NCBI GenBank assembly: GCA_964006375.1
Contig: OZ023266.1
Span: 157,177,792 to 157,241,791 of the forward strand
Length of the DNA stretch: 64,000 nucleotides
DNA from: Tillus elongatus
Lineage: Eukaryota > Arthropoda > Insecta > Coleoptera > Cleridae
Direction: 5' to 3'
Position numbers and translations under genes: made by a program. Each line of letters opens with the position of its first letter. Position 1 is the stretch's first letter. Below are positions 1 through 10,879 of this stretch, in pieces. Below the pieces are notes generated by a model. That model ran no database searches, had not been told where the DNA came from, and saw nothing but the letters and a program-made list of their open reading frames with translations.

Positions 1-441
1 AGAAAAATTAATTTTTGAGCGACATCGTTATACAAAAATTGAAATATCTCGAAAATTGTGTGTCTGAGAGTTTTGGATCAAATATACATTTTTAGCTTAC
101 AATTGATAAGGGCTGCAAGGTAGCTATACGGTAGGTCGATATTACTGGGTGTCAAAAAATTATAGCCAATTGAATGCAAGCCATGTCTTAGGTGGCGCCC
201 TCTGCCAGCGGTGTTATTAACAATAGCATATTTATATTTCTTGCCCTCGAAAACCCCCACATGCCAATTTTCACGTCAAATTTTTAATTTGACCCGGACT
301 TATTCTTGAAAAACTGACAAAAACAAATAACTTAACACGCTGTATTTAAAAAACTAAGCATGACCCATGTTTATATGAAAAAATAGTCTTATTTTTTTGT
401 GCTGAATGTGCACCTGTAACATAGACCATCATTTTTGAAAC

Positions 442-445
<4 letters not shown>
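1..445 (-). repeat. dispersed repeat ending TATAGGGTGTTTC
   Basis: On the minus strand this begins TATAGGGTGTTTCAAAAATG directly beside the (TA)n array at 446 and runs off the window start. A GAGGGCGCCAC block lies near 190-200, and a similar block recurs near 55440 in a different repeat. The TA-flanked AGGGTG terminus is common among insect DNA-transposon derivatives, but no transposase and no second end are visible. The short open frame at 78-260 is probably incidental. Confidence 0.35.

Positions 446-506
<61 letters not shown>
446..506. repeat. (TA)n microsatellite
   Basis: About 30 uninterrupted TA units. It separates the AGGGTG-ended repeat on the left from a diverged reversed family G left part (AAATTGAAAC...) on the right. 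Confidence 0.95.
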
Positions 507-507
<1 letters not shown>

Positions 508-511
<4 letters not shown>

Positions 512-640
512 ACATATAAAAATTGAAACAGACTCCAAGTGTGTGTTATATGGGTCTTAGTCGTAATCTCTTCTAAAACGAATTTTTTTCACAAAAATTC
601 GCCAAAAACGAATACATATATTGTGCAAATGTTTTATAAA
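508..640 (-). repeat. diverged family G left part
   Basis: Reverse-complement matches to the family G block preceding its (TA)n array are visible: ACATATAAAAATTGAAAC next to the array, then a degraded copy of the 'cccatatccgggg' region. It is too diverged for firm boundaries. No gene is seen in 508-720. Confidence 0.4.
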
Positions 641-720
641 ATTTAAGTTTAACAGTTTGCCAACATCGCGCAGTTCCAATGCATTATATGTAAGCAGGCT
701 CACATTGTACGATTTTTTTT

Positions 721-766
721 CCTCACTTTTTAGTGAATTTTCTTAAAAAAAATTCACTAATGAGGA
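721..766. repeat. hairpin at the family G left end
   Basis: TTAGTGAATTTT at 730-741 is the exact reverse complement of AAAATTCACTAA at 749-760. The outer CCTCA (721-725) and TGAGG (762-766) extend the pairing. Similar hairpins recur beside other G copies and near 45941. Confidence 0.8.
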
Positions 767-861
767 GATCCCGACTTTTGAATTTTGAAAAAATTTCTTC
801 AAATGAGCGCTAATTAGGCCCCCCAGAACACATATCCGGGGTCAGTTTCAATTTTTATATG

Positions 862-862
<1 letters not shown>

Positions 863-946
<84 letters not shown>

Positions 947-948
947 AT
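863..948. repeat. (TA)n array inside family G
   Basis: About 43 TA units with one break near 935. It sits exactly between the two conserved halves of the G copy. Confidence 0.95.
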
Positions 949-1524
949 GTATCACACCGATAACTCAAAAAATAATTGACCGATTTTGATTAAATTTGGT
1001 GAATAAATTACTTTTGCAAATGGCTTGGATGAGTTCGTTAGCCAGGAAAATCTGCCAAGGTTTTCCCGAAAAATTTTGTATTTTCTTTCGAAAAAAATTT
1101 ATATCTCCGTAATTAACAAAGTAAGGGCAACCAAATTTGCTACACGGGTTTAAGTTCTTATACGTAAGTTACCCACCAAAATTTAGCACTGTAGCTCAAA
1201 AGACAAAAAAGTTATAGGCAATTAAAGAAAAATAAATTAGGGTTTTCCTCAAAACGTCAAAGTTGCGATTTAAAATGTCAAAATTGGCAACATTTAGGCA
1301 AATAACTTGAATCTAATACGGGCTATGGAAATAAAATGTCTCAAGAAGAATATTTTACAAACCCTGAAGTCTTAGTTTCAACAGTCATTGTCCTCCATTT
1401 TACTAAAATATTTCCAGAAAATTCATTTCAAATAACCCTTTCTCTGATGCTTGGCAGTAACCTTAGCTATAGAGTTTATCGTTTAATGGTATATAATTTT
1501 TGTCGAATTTTCGTAAAAAATCAA

Positions 1525-1740
1525 TAAAGCTCAATATATCCGTTATTATACAAGATATGAAAAAATTTTGTATATATTAATTATAGGGTGTCTTGAGCTA
1601 CATATTAAAAAAAGATTTCTACAATCACAGGATGGCCCTTAAGTCGTTGGTGATGCAATTTTTTTTTTTTTTAAATCAAACACGCCTTATATTATTGCAT
1701 TTTCCATCGAAATATAATGCATGTTTGTAAGAAAAAAAGT
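1525..1740 (+). repeat. family Q copy
   Basis: Contains AAAGCTCAATATA, TTATTATACAAG, ATTATAGGGTGTCTTGAGCT and TAAGTCGTTGGTGATG in the same order as 62130-62260. Minus-strand pieces with the same words occur near 27350-27470 and 55770-55880. It ends TGTTTGTAAGAAAAAAA immediately before a G foldback, exactly as the 62-kb copy does. No coding potential is seen. Confidence 0.65.
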
Positions 1741-2215
1741 CTGGACGCAGCAAGTGCGTTATGGTAGCGAACTTTATTTGTTTATGTAGAAATCATTGTT
1801 TGTGAAATTTTTGTAAAATTTTGGTAATTAGTACCTAATGTTTAATAAGTTATTGTAAAAAAATGTTTTTGGACTTTCGCAAAAAAGTTGTTTACAATTT
1901 TTTTTGTAAGTTTTGTCGAAAAGCTTTTTGTAAATAATTATATCTTGGTAGGGGCTAAATACCTTGAGGAAGTTCGTTGGCCAGGAAAATCGGGCCAGTT
2001 TTTCGGGGATATTTTAAGTTAGTTTTCGAAAAATATTTGCCCTTTTTCCAACAACAAAGTTATTTTGATAAAATGTGGTACATTGTTCCCACTATAGAGG
2101 TTGTACTGGTAACCAAATTTGATGCCTGCTTTTCTTTAAAAAAAAGACATTTTTTATAAAAAACATTTTTATGAAAATTCACTACCATAACGCACTTGCT
2201 GCGTCCAGAGTTTTT
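1739..2215. mobile_element. family G foldback (MITE-like)
   Basis: Starts TCTGGACGCAGCAAGTGCG and ends CGCACTTGCTGCGTCCAGA, giving terminal inverted repeats of about 35 bp that continue through the TTATGGTAG/CTACCATAA part. The interior has the GTTCGTTGGCCAGGAAAATC block of family G but no (TA)n. No transposase is present, so movement would need proteins supplied elsewhere. The two flanks (...aaaaagtc / gagtttttc...) are also partly complementary, so the exact ends are uncertain. Confidence 0.7.
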
Positions 2216-2470
2216 CTAATATTGTAGTAGTATAGACTAGACTCGATAGGAACAGTTCTTAAATGTTAATTATGTAATAATTTAGACATATCACCCATGG
2301 CATGTTAATGGGGATATAATTACAAATTCCTAGATGTTGTTTCTAAAGAGAAATAGAAAATTACCACAATATACTTCCTACAGAGTATGACACCTCTTCC
2401 AAAGCAGTTGTTTTCGTTATAAAAGTTTGATTCGACAATTGTTTAGCATACGAATTTTTGTTTATTCTTG
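2216..2470. other. no feature recognised
   Basis: AT-rich sequence between the foldback and the dispersed repeat at 2471. No coding, RNA or repeat signal was recognised. Confidence 0.6.
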
Positions 2471-2712
2471 ACTAGCTGACCCGACAGACGTGGTCCTCTC
2501 CAAATTGCAATATGTCAAACGACATATGCGCACGTAGCGAAATAAATCGGAGAAAATGGCACTTTCAGTTTTTCGCACATTTTCCAATTTTTCTTCCCCT
2601 AAAAACCTTATTCGGGCTATTAGGAACATTTCAAAAATAAAATTAGCCAAATCGGTCCAGCCGTTCTCAGGTAATGCGCTTACCAACGAACAGCATTTAA
2701 TTTCTATTTATA
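2471..2712 (+). repeat. arthropod dispersed repeat (GCTGACCCG type)
   Basis: Carries GCTGACCCGACAGACGT at the start and AAATCGGTCCAGCCGTTCTC near the end, followed by an A/T-rich tail (ATTTAATTTCTATTTATA). This pair of blocks is a familiar interspersed repeat of arthropod genomes, probably a non-LTR 3' region, although I cannot name the family with certainty. Only one copy is seen here. The minus-strand open frame through it (2462-2686) is incidental. Confidence 0.55.
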
Positions 2713-2731
2713 CAGGGTGACAGACTTTCGA

Positions 2732-2831
2732 ACGCGTTTAGCTGTCCTGGTTATCTAACATTTTTTATTAATTTCAGATTATCTTTATTAATATGATGAT
2801 TATTATCCCAAATATGTCGGGCGACGGAATA
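2732..2831 (-). mobile_element. inverted Penelope fragment
   Basis: About 100 bp that is the near-exact reverse complement of 3213-3318 inside the adjacent Penelope remnant, sharing TTTCGAACGCGTTTAG and TTAATTTCAGATTATCTTT. Inverted partial copies next to the main copy are a known habit of Penelope-like elements. Confidence 0.7.
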
Positions 2832-2879
2832 TAACGGATATATTGCTTGCCTAGTGGAAAAATTAATCAGCAAACAGAA

Positions 2880-3780
2880 AACAAAGAAAATGTTGACGGA
2901 ATCAACGACGTTTAGAAGAGAAAAATCCGAAAAAACTTTGTTTGCTTACCATTTGAACCTAGAATCGCGAGGGGTCTAGATAGCATTTTTAAAAAAGTCA
3001 ACTTACAGCTAACATTTTCAACAAAAAATACCTTAAAAAACTTGCTAGGTAACCCAAAAGACAAGGATAACACGGAGAATATGTCGGGAATTTATGAAAT
3101 AAGTTGTAAAGATTGTAATCTTAAATACGTTGGACAAACAAAAAGATCGATTGGAATTAAGATTCAAAGAACACTTAGCCCAATTACGTTACGGTACTAT
3201 AGATAAATCTTCCGTCCCCCGACATACTTTGGATAATAATCATCACGTTAATAAAGATAATCTGAAATTAATAAAAAAATGTTAGACAACCAGGACACCT
3301 AAACGCGTTCGAAAGTGTATATATTGCGAAATATAGTTACAACAAAAAATGTATGGACGCTTCACCACCGCCAATTACGAGTCACCTGATCGATTGCTTT
3401 GTTAAATAAAATTCCCACGTTTTAGCACGTCTTAAAGATAACATAAGTATACAGATATTTCCGCCAAAGGAATCTATGTTAATTTAGCTGTCGTTGAACC
3501 TTCCCAAACTATTAGAGATGGACACCTTTTAGATAAGTTAGTAGGGACAGTGCAAAGACCTTGTCCGGCGATAAAAATACAATACACTGTGAAATTTGCC
3601 AGCGACTAGTTTCCCATCTCAGTTCGGTCTCTTTACCTAAGATCAGGTATATAAGTTGATGTTAGTTTTTTAAGCAGTTAGAATTTTTCATCCTCTGATG
3701 ACGCTAACTTGGTTAATGAAACGATCGTCAGGTCTTTTAAAATGTGTTGTGGTGATTTGGGTTCTCCAAGTGTACTTACA
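2880..3780 (+). pseudogene. Penelope-like retroelement remnant, GIY-YIG endonuclease end
   Basis: From 3081 one frame reads a GIY motif (3087-3095), a Cys-x2-Cys pair, then YVGQT at about 3126-3140. This is the signature of the GIY-YIG endonuclease fused to reverse transcriptase in Penelope-like elements, where it nicks target DNA for priming. After about residue 30 the frame shifts, then a His-rich stretch (DNNHH) follows. The upstream part (2940-3060) is related but stop-ridden, and the reverse transcriptase is missing. The 3' part (3640-3780) holds a hammerhead-like motif and a block repeated inverted at 32694-32800. This is a dead, 5'-truncated copy. A host GIY-YIG nuclease is less likely given the repeat context. 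Confidence 0.75.
3691..3732 (+). ncRNA. hammerhead ribozyme-like motif (Penelope)
   Basis: CTGATGA (3695-3701), a helix II with CTAAC and GTTAA-like arms around TTG, GAAAC (3718-3722), then a one-pair helix III (C GATC G) leading to GTC (3727-3729) as the predicted cleavage triplet. Helix I is CCT/AGG plus an A/T block farther out. A very short helix III is typical of hammerheads reported in Penelope-like elements. Deviations: one extra base between CTGATGA and helix II, and an imperfect helix II. Confidence 0.55.
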
Positions 3781-3784
3781 TGGT

Positions 3785-3990
3785 AAGATGTAAGACAGGA
3801 GTCGCCATCTCGTTGCGAAACCAAGTAATATGTTGTCACGACAGCTGTAAATAACTATGTGCTGTGAGGTTGGCTACCATAGCCGTATTACTTTATAGGT
3901 GTTTTCTCGCTGCAGTTAGTATATCGTAATGACGAACTCTCAGAGCGAAACTGGACTACGGTTCTGTGGTGATAATACATCTAGCCTTTA
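3785..3990 (+). repeat. family K fragment
   Basis: Shares GGTTGGCTACCATAGCCGTA and TTTATAGGTGTTTTCTCGCT with the complete K element at 8957-9324 and ends ACATCTAGCCTTTA, the K right end. The start holds a reverse-complement piece of the 9150-9170 region (GACAGGAGTCGCCATCTCGT), so this copy is internally rearranged. Confidence 0.65.
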
Positions 3991-4238
3991 GTTTTCGGAT
4001 TTCCCATTCTTGATGAGTCATCATGTATAGATTATAATTTCTGATTATTCAATTTCACTTAAAATTTTTTGCTCAAGAAATGTGTGAAAATTGAAAGCTC
4101 TCAGGTAGAGGTAACTAGCGATGAAAAAAAAAGGTTTCCATTAAAAAAAAAGTTAATTAGGTTTAACATGTCAAAAGCTGGAATATTTGGTCAGGTGATC
4201 GAAATAATTACATACATTTCTTATGGTTTTTGTTTAAC

Positions 4239-4246
4239 GTTATACT
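4239..4246 (+). repeat. 8-bp target duplication, left
   Basis: GTTATACT directly before the hAT left end. The identical octamer follows the right end at 7731-7738. Confidence 0.85.
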
Positions 4247-4282
4247 TAGTGGCGTGCGGTCCATGGAAGCAAGGGAAGCATT

Positions 4283-4970
4283 ACCCCAAATCAAAGCCAA
4301 ATTTTAAAATGTTTTAAAATCGAAAATGCATAATGAAAATTAATGATCAATGGACCACATCATTCTAATGGAATTATCTAATGATCCAATTGATATCAAT
4401 CTGAAAAAGACTGGCGATAGTGGATATAGTGCCACCTGAAAAAAACAAACCAAGTGAGAAATGAAAGTATTAGGGGATGTAATATTAAATTACATTCCAG
4501 ATTATTTTCATAATCATTTTAGAATGTCTTGAACAACTCCCCATGAATTGAGCATCACCAACAATACTCGCAAAAATACACAAACTCTTAAAGTTACTTA
4601 ACTACACATGCTGCAGCATTTTGTTGAGTTATTCAGCAACAATTAATTCTGCTTTGAGAAATTGGTAACAGTTGAGTCCGTGCTTACACTCAGTAGTACT
4701 GGTAAACACAGCCAATAACTCTGCAGATAAATTTAAATTATGTTCAGTACCTACAAAATCCTTCTTAGGGGGTGAAAACCTATCAATGCAATATTAGTTT
4801 ATAAAAAGTTGCTCGGCATAATGCATATCACAGAAATACATAAATTGTAGCTTAACTTAAGTTTAGTTGGGATAAATTTAAAACCTGATATGTCTAAAAC
4901 TTTTCTTCCTACATGCTATAAATTGGGCACAATTATCTACCTAACACATCAGTAAGCTTCTCACTGTAGG
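4283..4970. other. 688-bp insertion or duplication inside the hAT left end
   Basis: The 37 bp at 4246-4282 are repeated exactly at 4971-5007, and this segment lies between the copies. It has no recognisable coding or terminal repeats. It may be an insertion with a long target duplication, or a local duplication of the terminus. Confidence 0.5.
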
Positions 4971-5595
4971 TTAGTGGCGTGCGGTCCATGGAAGCAAGGG
5001 AAGCATTGCTTCCCTTAAAATAACGACCACATACCTACTTAAAAATAATTTATATTAAACCGCATTATTTAGAATCCCTTTTGTATTTTAAATATTAAAT
5101 TTCAAATTCTAAAACTAATTTAATTATTACAATTTAAAATTCGCAAGCTCACGCATAATTATTTATTATGCATCATACTGTACTTGTATAGGCGCTCTTA
5201 GCAAGGACGTCGTCCCAGTAAATGCGATCGCCAACCAACAGCATGAACCTGATATTACGAGTGGATGCAATGACTTCAGTTAAATACACGTAGTCAGCAG
5301 ATAATTATGAGAAACCCATGCTCGACGCTATGTACGTGTATTTTTAGAACGTGTTGTACCAAGAAGACCCGCTCCACGTACAAAGTGAATGTCGCTGATT
5401 ATTTCGTACATATAAGCAGTTGACTGAGTTAAATACATTGGCGTTTTATGATTATTAATATGGCTGCAAGTAGATCAGCTTTTAACAGCGGCGTCGGTGG
5501 GGGTGGGGATTTACAAACTTTACAAACAAGTGGTAATAATAACTGTGATTGTGTTGTGTGTTTTTTGATAATCAAAGGATTTTAAACTTTATCGT

Positions 5596-7677
5596 TTGCT
5601 GAAAAACTTGCTATTATTAAAAAAAGGTAGACCGAAACCTACTCTAAAAAACTTAAATACAAAAATTAAAATATGTATTCCACATTTCAACGCGCAAAAA
5701 ACTTATAAAAAATATGAATGGTTAACGGGTTGTGAAAACAGGAATAAACTGTTTTGTTGGCCTGGTAGTCTATTTGTGACTCAAAAGGGCGTGTGGAATA
5801 AAAATGGGTTTTCCGACTTGAATAATATACATAAAGTAGTAAAACGACATGTTATGTCTAAAGCGCATTTACAGACCATTTTAAAATTAAGTGTCTTTGG
5901 AAAAATGCGAATTGAACACGCCGTTGACAAGCAGATAGAAATAATCATCGCGAACACAATGAACTGGTTGATAAAAACAGAAACATATTAAAAAGACTTA
6001 TTGATGTTGTGTGTTTTCTTGGTCAGCATGAATTGGGCTTCAGGGGTCATGACGAAACAACTACATCTGCAAACACAGGAAACTTTCAAGACCTAGTTTC
6101 TTTAATAGCCACATACATTTGTTTAAAAAATCACTTGGAACAGTCTAACGTTTTTCGCGGGACAACAAATCGCATTCAGAATGGCTTAAATTTCGGCTGC
6201 TGCCACTATTATTTTGAACAGAATTAAATCTGAAATTAAACAGACTCGTTTCATTGCTATTATTCTAGCTGAAACAACCGACGTAACTAATTTAAGTCAA
6301 CTATCTGTAGCAATACGCTACGTAAAAATGGATGGGAGTGTACAAGAAAGATTTTTAGGCTTTAAAAGTGTGACAGAAGATCGTACCGCAAACGCTATAT
6401 ATAAAATTGTGCTTAATATTATGAAAGATATTGAGGAGGCTGATAATAAATTAATTGCCCAAAGCTATGATGGGGCTGCTGTTATGGCCAGACATTTAGG
6501 AGGTCTTCAAGCTAAAGTGCGGGAAACGTTCTCCAGTGCTCTATTTGTACACTGTTGTGCTCATAAATTATATTTAATTTTATTCCAATCTATAAATCAT
6601 ATTAAAGAATGTAAAGTATTTTTTGCTACTCTAAGTGGAATTACTGCTTTTTTTCCATATCTATGAAGCGGACACAAGCCTTAGACTTCATTGTTAACAT
6701 TTTTTACCCAAAGTAGCTGCAACCCGATGGAACTACAACGGCAGACTTGTGTTAACTATATGTGAACACCGTGAATCGTTAATTGAACTTTTTGAAAACA
6801 TAATGGAAAATGAAAAAATTGGGACGCAAAAACAATATATAGTTCTAGAGGATTTTTGAATGGTTTGAAAAGAGACTTTAATTTTCATTTTTTACTTAAT
6901 ATATTTTCGGAAATATTTCCGTTTTCAGATAATGTATTTAACATATTGCAATGTAAAACAAATGACACTGGTTTTTGCGTAAAGAAAATTAGTGAATTTA
7001 AATCCATTATAATTCAAAAAAGGAATGAATTTGATAAGTTCTGGGGAAAAAACAATTGAATTAGGAGAAGTGGAGTTACAGAGAAAGCGTCTGCGCATTG
7101 ATAATGTGGGAGACCTTCAAACTTCTTATGGCCGCCTTTTCTACGAAATCATAGATCAAATTCAGCAGCAAATTAATTGCAGATTTGATCATCTCAGTGA
7201 CCTGAAATTTCTTGAATTGTGTAATTTTGGAGGATTTAAAAGGATACCTTTCCCAGAAGATTCATTCAAATCATTATTCTACCACCATGGACATTATTTT
7301 GACAAAACCCTATTACGATCAGAACTTACAGTCATTTATGAAACCGATGTTATTGACACAAAAACTAAGGCGAATGAACTTTTAACTTTCTTAAAAGAAT
7401 CAAAATTGGAAAATGCATAGTGTGAAGTGTTCAAATGATGTGAATTTGTATTAACAATTCCTGCTACTAGTGCATCTTTAGAACGAAATTTTTCTACATT
7501 GAAACGTATCAAGAGTTTTGTTAGGAATTCAACAGCACAGGAAAGACGTTCCCAAATTTCAATTTTGTCAACTAAAAATAACATTGTAGAGGAAATGTCC
7601 CAGAATCCACAATTTTATGACGACATTATTAACGAATTTGCCAAAAACGACAGAAGAATTGAGTTACACTACAAATA
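5596..7677 (+). pseudogene. hAT transposase (DUF4371/ZMYM-like), broken
   Basis: Successive frames read a TTF/BED-like zinc region (YKKYEWLTGC, then KLFCWP), a DUF4371-like block (LGQHELGFRGHDE), the RNase H-fold core (AETTDVTNLSQLSV; SYDGAAVMA; FVHCCAHKLYL) and, at 7443-7600, the C-terminal hAT dimerisation region (PATSASLERNFSTLKRIKS). The protein would cut and paste hAT DNA in the nucleus. The first catalytic position reads AET where related proteins have DET, so an acidic residue is lost. At least five frameshifts or stops break the frame, for example near 5990, 6210, 6663 and 6850. The coding length of about 2.1 kb is normal for the family. It lies inside well-defined hAT ends. Confidence 0.85.
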
Positions 7678-7730
7678 GGTAAGTTTCTAAGAATTGCTTC
7701 CCTTATTTAAAATGTCACCGCACGCCCCTG

Positions 7731-7738
7731 GTTATACT
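7731..7738 (+). repeat. 8-bp target duplication, right
   Basis: GTTATACT immediately after the hAT right end, identical to 4239-4246. Confidence 0.85.
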
Positions 7739-8956
7739 TATATTACTAGAGTAATTTGAAAATTATTTTAAGCGTTTTTTCACTACTATACAAATCAAAT
7801 ACGTATGAAATAATATTTATACGTATATGATACAAATACAAATATTATCAAGCGTCAAAACTATTAATTAAACTAGTAGAAAACTGACGTTTAATAAATA
7901 ACATCAATTAATTGTTAACACAAAAGGCAACAACAGTACATTACCTAAGAAACCGATATCATTATCAAATAACACCACATTATTTCACCTGTTTTGTAGA
8001 TAAAAAAACACTATTAACCACAAACCAAAATTACCATATGTAAACAAATAACTGATTACTCACTTTGCGTATGACAGGTGCATTATTTTTCTCATTAATT
8101 ACATTGTATTGACCACGTGATCTAGTGAATTTGAACTTCAACATTCCCATTTTAACATTACAGACGTTATCTCTAAACTCTTGGAGCTCTCACAACACTC
8201 AACTGTCACTTAGCACTAACTTAGCCTTCTTGACGAACACTCAGGTGTATTCTGTTCAAACAGCGCCCATTATAATACTATCTATTGTGTTTACGTCAGG
8301 GTTTACAGTAATGATAATAAAATTTTACCTGTGCTACGCCCTCACTACAACACTAACACTACACTACTGTGGGCGCACGATTATGATCTTTACTGACACT
8401 AGAAATAAGACAGCTCTGGAAAATATACTCAGAAAAAAAGTTCTGAATAGGTAACTGTAAACGGAGAAACTACACCAGAGTTTTACTATAAATTTTATCA
8501 AAAAAATACGAATGTTTAGTTTAAAACATAGTAGAGGCCTTGAGAAGGTAAGCAAATCAGACAGACAGTGAAAAATGTTGGTTATAAGTGTATATAATAC
8601 AGTAGATAAGGTACTAGGTATAATGTATGATCATGACTCACGGACAATGGCATTTTAATTAAAGTATTGTATTAAAAACAGATATCATGATAACGCTATC
8701 AAAAATGACGCCTACACATGTCGAAAATTAAAATGCTGTGATTGAATTTTTTATTACATTCATAAGAATCCCACATGATTATTGACGATTTACCATAAAG
8801 AAAATTCACTAATGGAGATGAAGAAAACTTTCTTATACAGGATGTTTATTAATTATTAACCTTATTTTTGACCATCTTGTATTAATAATTATCAAAATAT
8901 CATACGGAATCCACTAAAGCATGTCTCTTTCTACACGTAAACCAACTCTAGTTAAA
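7739..8956. other. no gene recognised
   Basis: AT-rich sequence with short incidental frames (for example 8125-8454). The only repeat hint is AAAATTCACTAATGGAGATG near 8803, resembling the family G hairpin arm and following block. Confidence 0.55.
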
Positions 8957-9324
8957 TAAGGCTAGATGTATTCTCACCACAATTAGAACTAGAACCATAG
9001 ACCGGTTTCGCTCTAATTAGAGTGTACAACTAACTAACAACCAGTCACGGCTGACAATTTACAAAATTGTTGGTTGTACACGGTCTCTATTTTATTACAT
9101 TTTGCGTTATTTGGAGCTGTCGTGACAACATACTACTTGGTTCCGCAACGAGATGGCGACTCCTGTCTTACATTTCACTATGTGCTGTGAGGTTGGCTAC
9201 CATAGCCGTATCACTTTATAGGTGTTTTCTCGCTGCAATTAGTATGCCGTAGCGACGAGCTCTAATTAGAGCGAAACCGGTCTACGGTTCAAATTGTGGT
9301 GAGACTACATAACATCTAGCCTTA
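8957..9324. mobile_element. family K MITE, complete
   Basis: TA plus AGGCTAGATGT at the left and ACATCTAGCCT plus TA at the right. The inverted repeats continue for about 65 bp through CACCACAATT, GACCGGTTTCGCTCTAATTA and their complements. The interior of about 240 bp has no transposase. TA flanks suggest mobilisation by a Tc1/mariner-type enzyme, but that is inference. Partial copies lie at 3785-3990, 9340-9500, 33470-33660 and 60741-60930. Confidence 0.8.
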
Positions 9325-9339
9325 CATACATTGTCCCTA

Positions 9340-9500
9340 TATTAGGGAAGAAATGGGCCAGGGCTGACCATTCCCAAAATTGTTAGTTGGTTGTACACAG
9401 TCTCTATTTTATAACATTTTGTGTTATTTGGAGCTGTCGTGACAACATACTACTTGGTTTCGCAACAGGATGGCGACCCCTGTCTCACTATGTGTCTAGT
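9340..9500 (+). repeat. family K internal fragment
   Basis: Repeats GAAATGGGCCAGGGCTGAC, TTGTTAGTTGGTTGTACACA and GGAGCTGTCGTGACAACATA in the K order, directly downstream of the complete K copy. A third version is at 60760-60900. Confidence 0.75.
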
Positions 9501-9840
9501 TAACTAATAAAAGCTTCCCATACATGAAAATTTCATAATTGTGTTTTGGCCTGCAAACGTCATTTTTCATATAAAATTTGAAAATGTCAAAAATGGTTAG
9601 ACTTGGATATAGGACATTATACATAAAATGTGTCCCCAATTGGTCGTAGAATCTAAAGAGGCAAGAATATATAGGACGTTCTATTTGAAATAAAGAAGTT
9701 GACAATTTACTTCTGGTATAACCGGAAATGTCACCATTTTGAAAATATCTTAGCCGAGTTGCCCCTATTGACATTATTACATAATTAAAATTTCCAAAAT
9801 TTTGAAGACAAGTTTTGAAAAACCATCAATACCATTCCAG
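9501..9840. other. no feature recognised
   Basis: AT-rich. The minus-strand frame at 9496-9774 has no recognisable motif. Confidence 0.5.
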
Positions 9841-9984
9841 GTGGGACCTCCTCCCCACCGCCCACCCCAACCCCTCTCTCCATCACCCCTCTCTCCATCC
9901 CCCCCCATCTCTCATATATTACCCCACACCCCCCCCCCATCACACCCCCTCCCCCATCTCCGTGTGTGCGTGCGCGCGCGCGTG

Positions 9985-9986
<2 letters not shown>
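9841..9986. repeat. C-rich tract followed by alternating GT/CG
   Basis: 9849-9960 is almost pure pyrimidine with C runs of up to eight on the plus strand. 9961-9985 is GTGTG then CGCGCGCGCG, an alternating purine-pyrimidine run prone to Z-DNA. The composition is strikingly unlike the AT-rich surroundings. Confidence 0.9.
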
Positions 9987-10083
<97 letters not shown>

Positions 10084-10084
10084 T
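9987..10084. repeat. (ATT)n microsatellite
   Basis: About 32 perfect ATT units directly after the GC-alternating run. The poly-Ile and poly-Leu frames across it are artefacts. Confidence 0.97.
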
Positions 10085-10872
<788 letters not shown>

Positions 10873-10879
10873 CAGAAAG

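Larger units (their letters stand above)
721..1330 (+). repeat. family G copy with internal (TA)n
   Basis: Order seen: hairpin (721-766); GGAGATCCCGACTTTTGAAT; AAATGAGCGC; ATATCCGGGGTCAGTTTCAA; the (TA)n array at 863-948; then TCACACCGATAACTCAAAAA and the GTTCGTTAGCCAGGAAAATC block. The same order recurs near 37.8 kb and 56.3 kb and, reversed, at 18.3-19.1 kb. The right part (1140-1330) also recurs inverted near 56170-56340. No coding potential is seen. The element looks non-autonomous. Confidence 0.75.
4247..7730 (+). mobile_element. hAT-superfamily transposon, inactive
   Basis: Begins TAGTGGCGTGCGGT and ends ACCGCACGCCCCTG, an imperfect terminal inverted repeat of about 14 bp. It is flanked by 8-bp direct repeats GTTATACT, the hallmark target duplication of hAT elements. 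Subterminal GGGAAGCA/TGCTTCCC words occur at both ends. The element encloses a broken transposase gene (5596-7677). Its first 37 bases recur at 4971-5007, so either 688 bp was inserted or the end was duplicated. The general layout fits hAT elements with ZMYM-like transposases, but the subfamily is an inference. Confidence 0.85.

Noticed and set aside
3081..3240. Host GIY-YIG nuclease gene or group I intron homing endonuclease
   Set aside because: The frame breaks within about 30 codons and the surrounding inverted duplication and hammerhead-like motif fit a Penelope element.
8125..8454. 109-codon frame as a small gene
   Set aside because: No motif or splice context; Leu/Thr/Ser composition is typical of AT-rich non-coding DNA.
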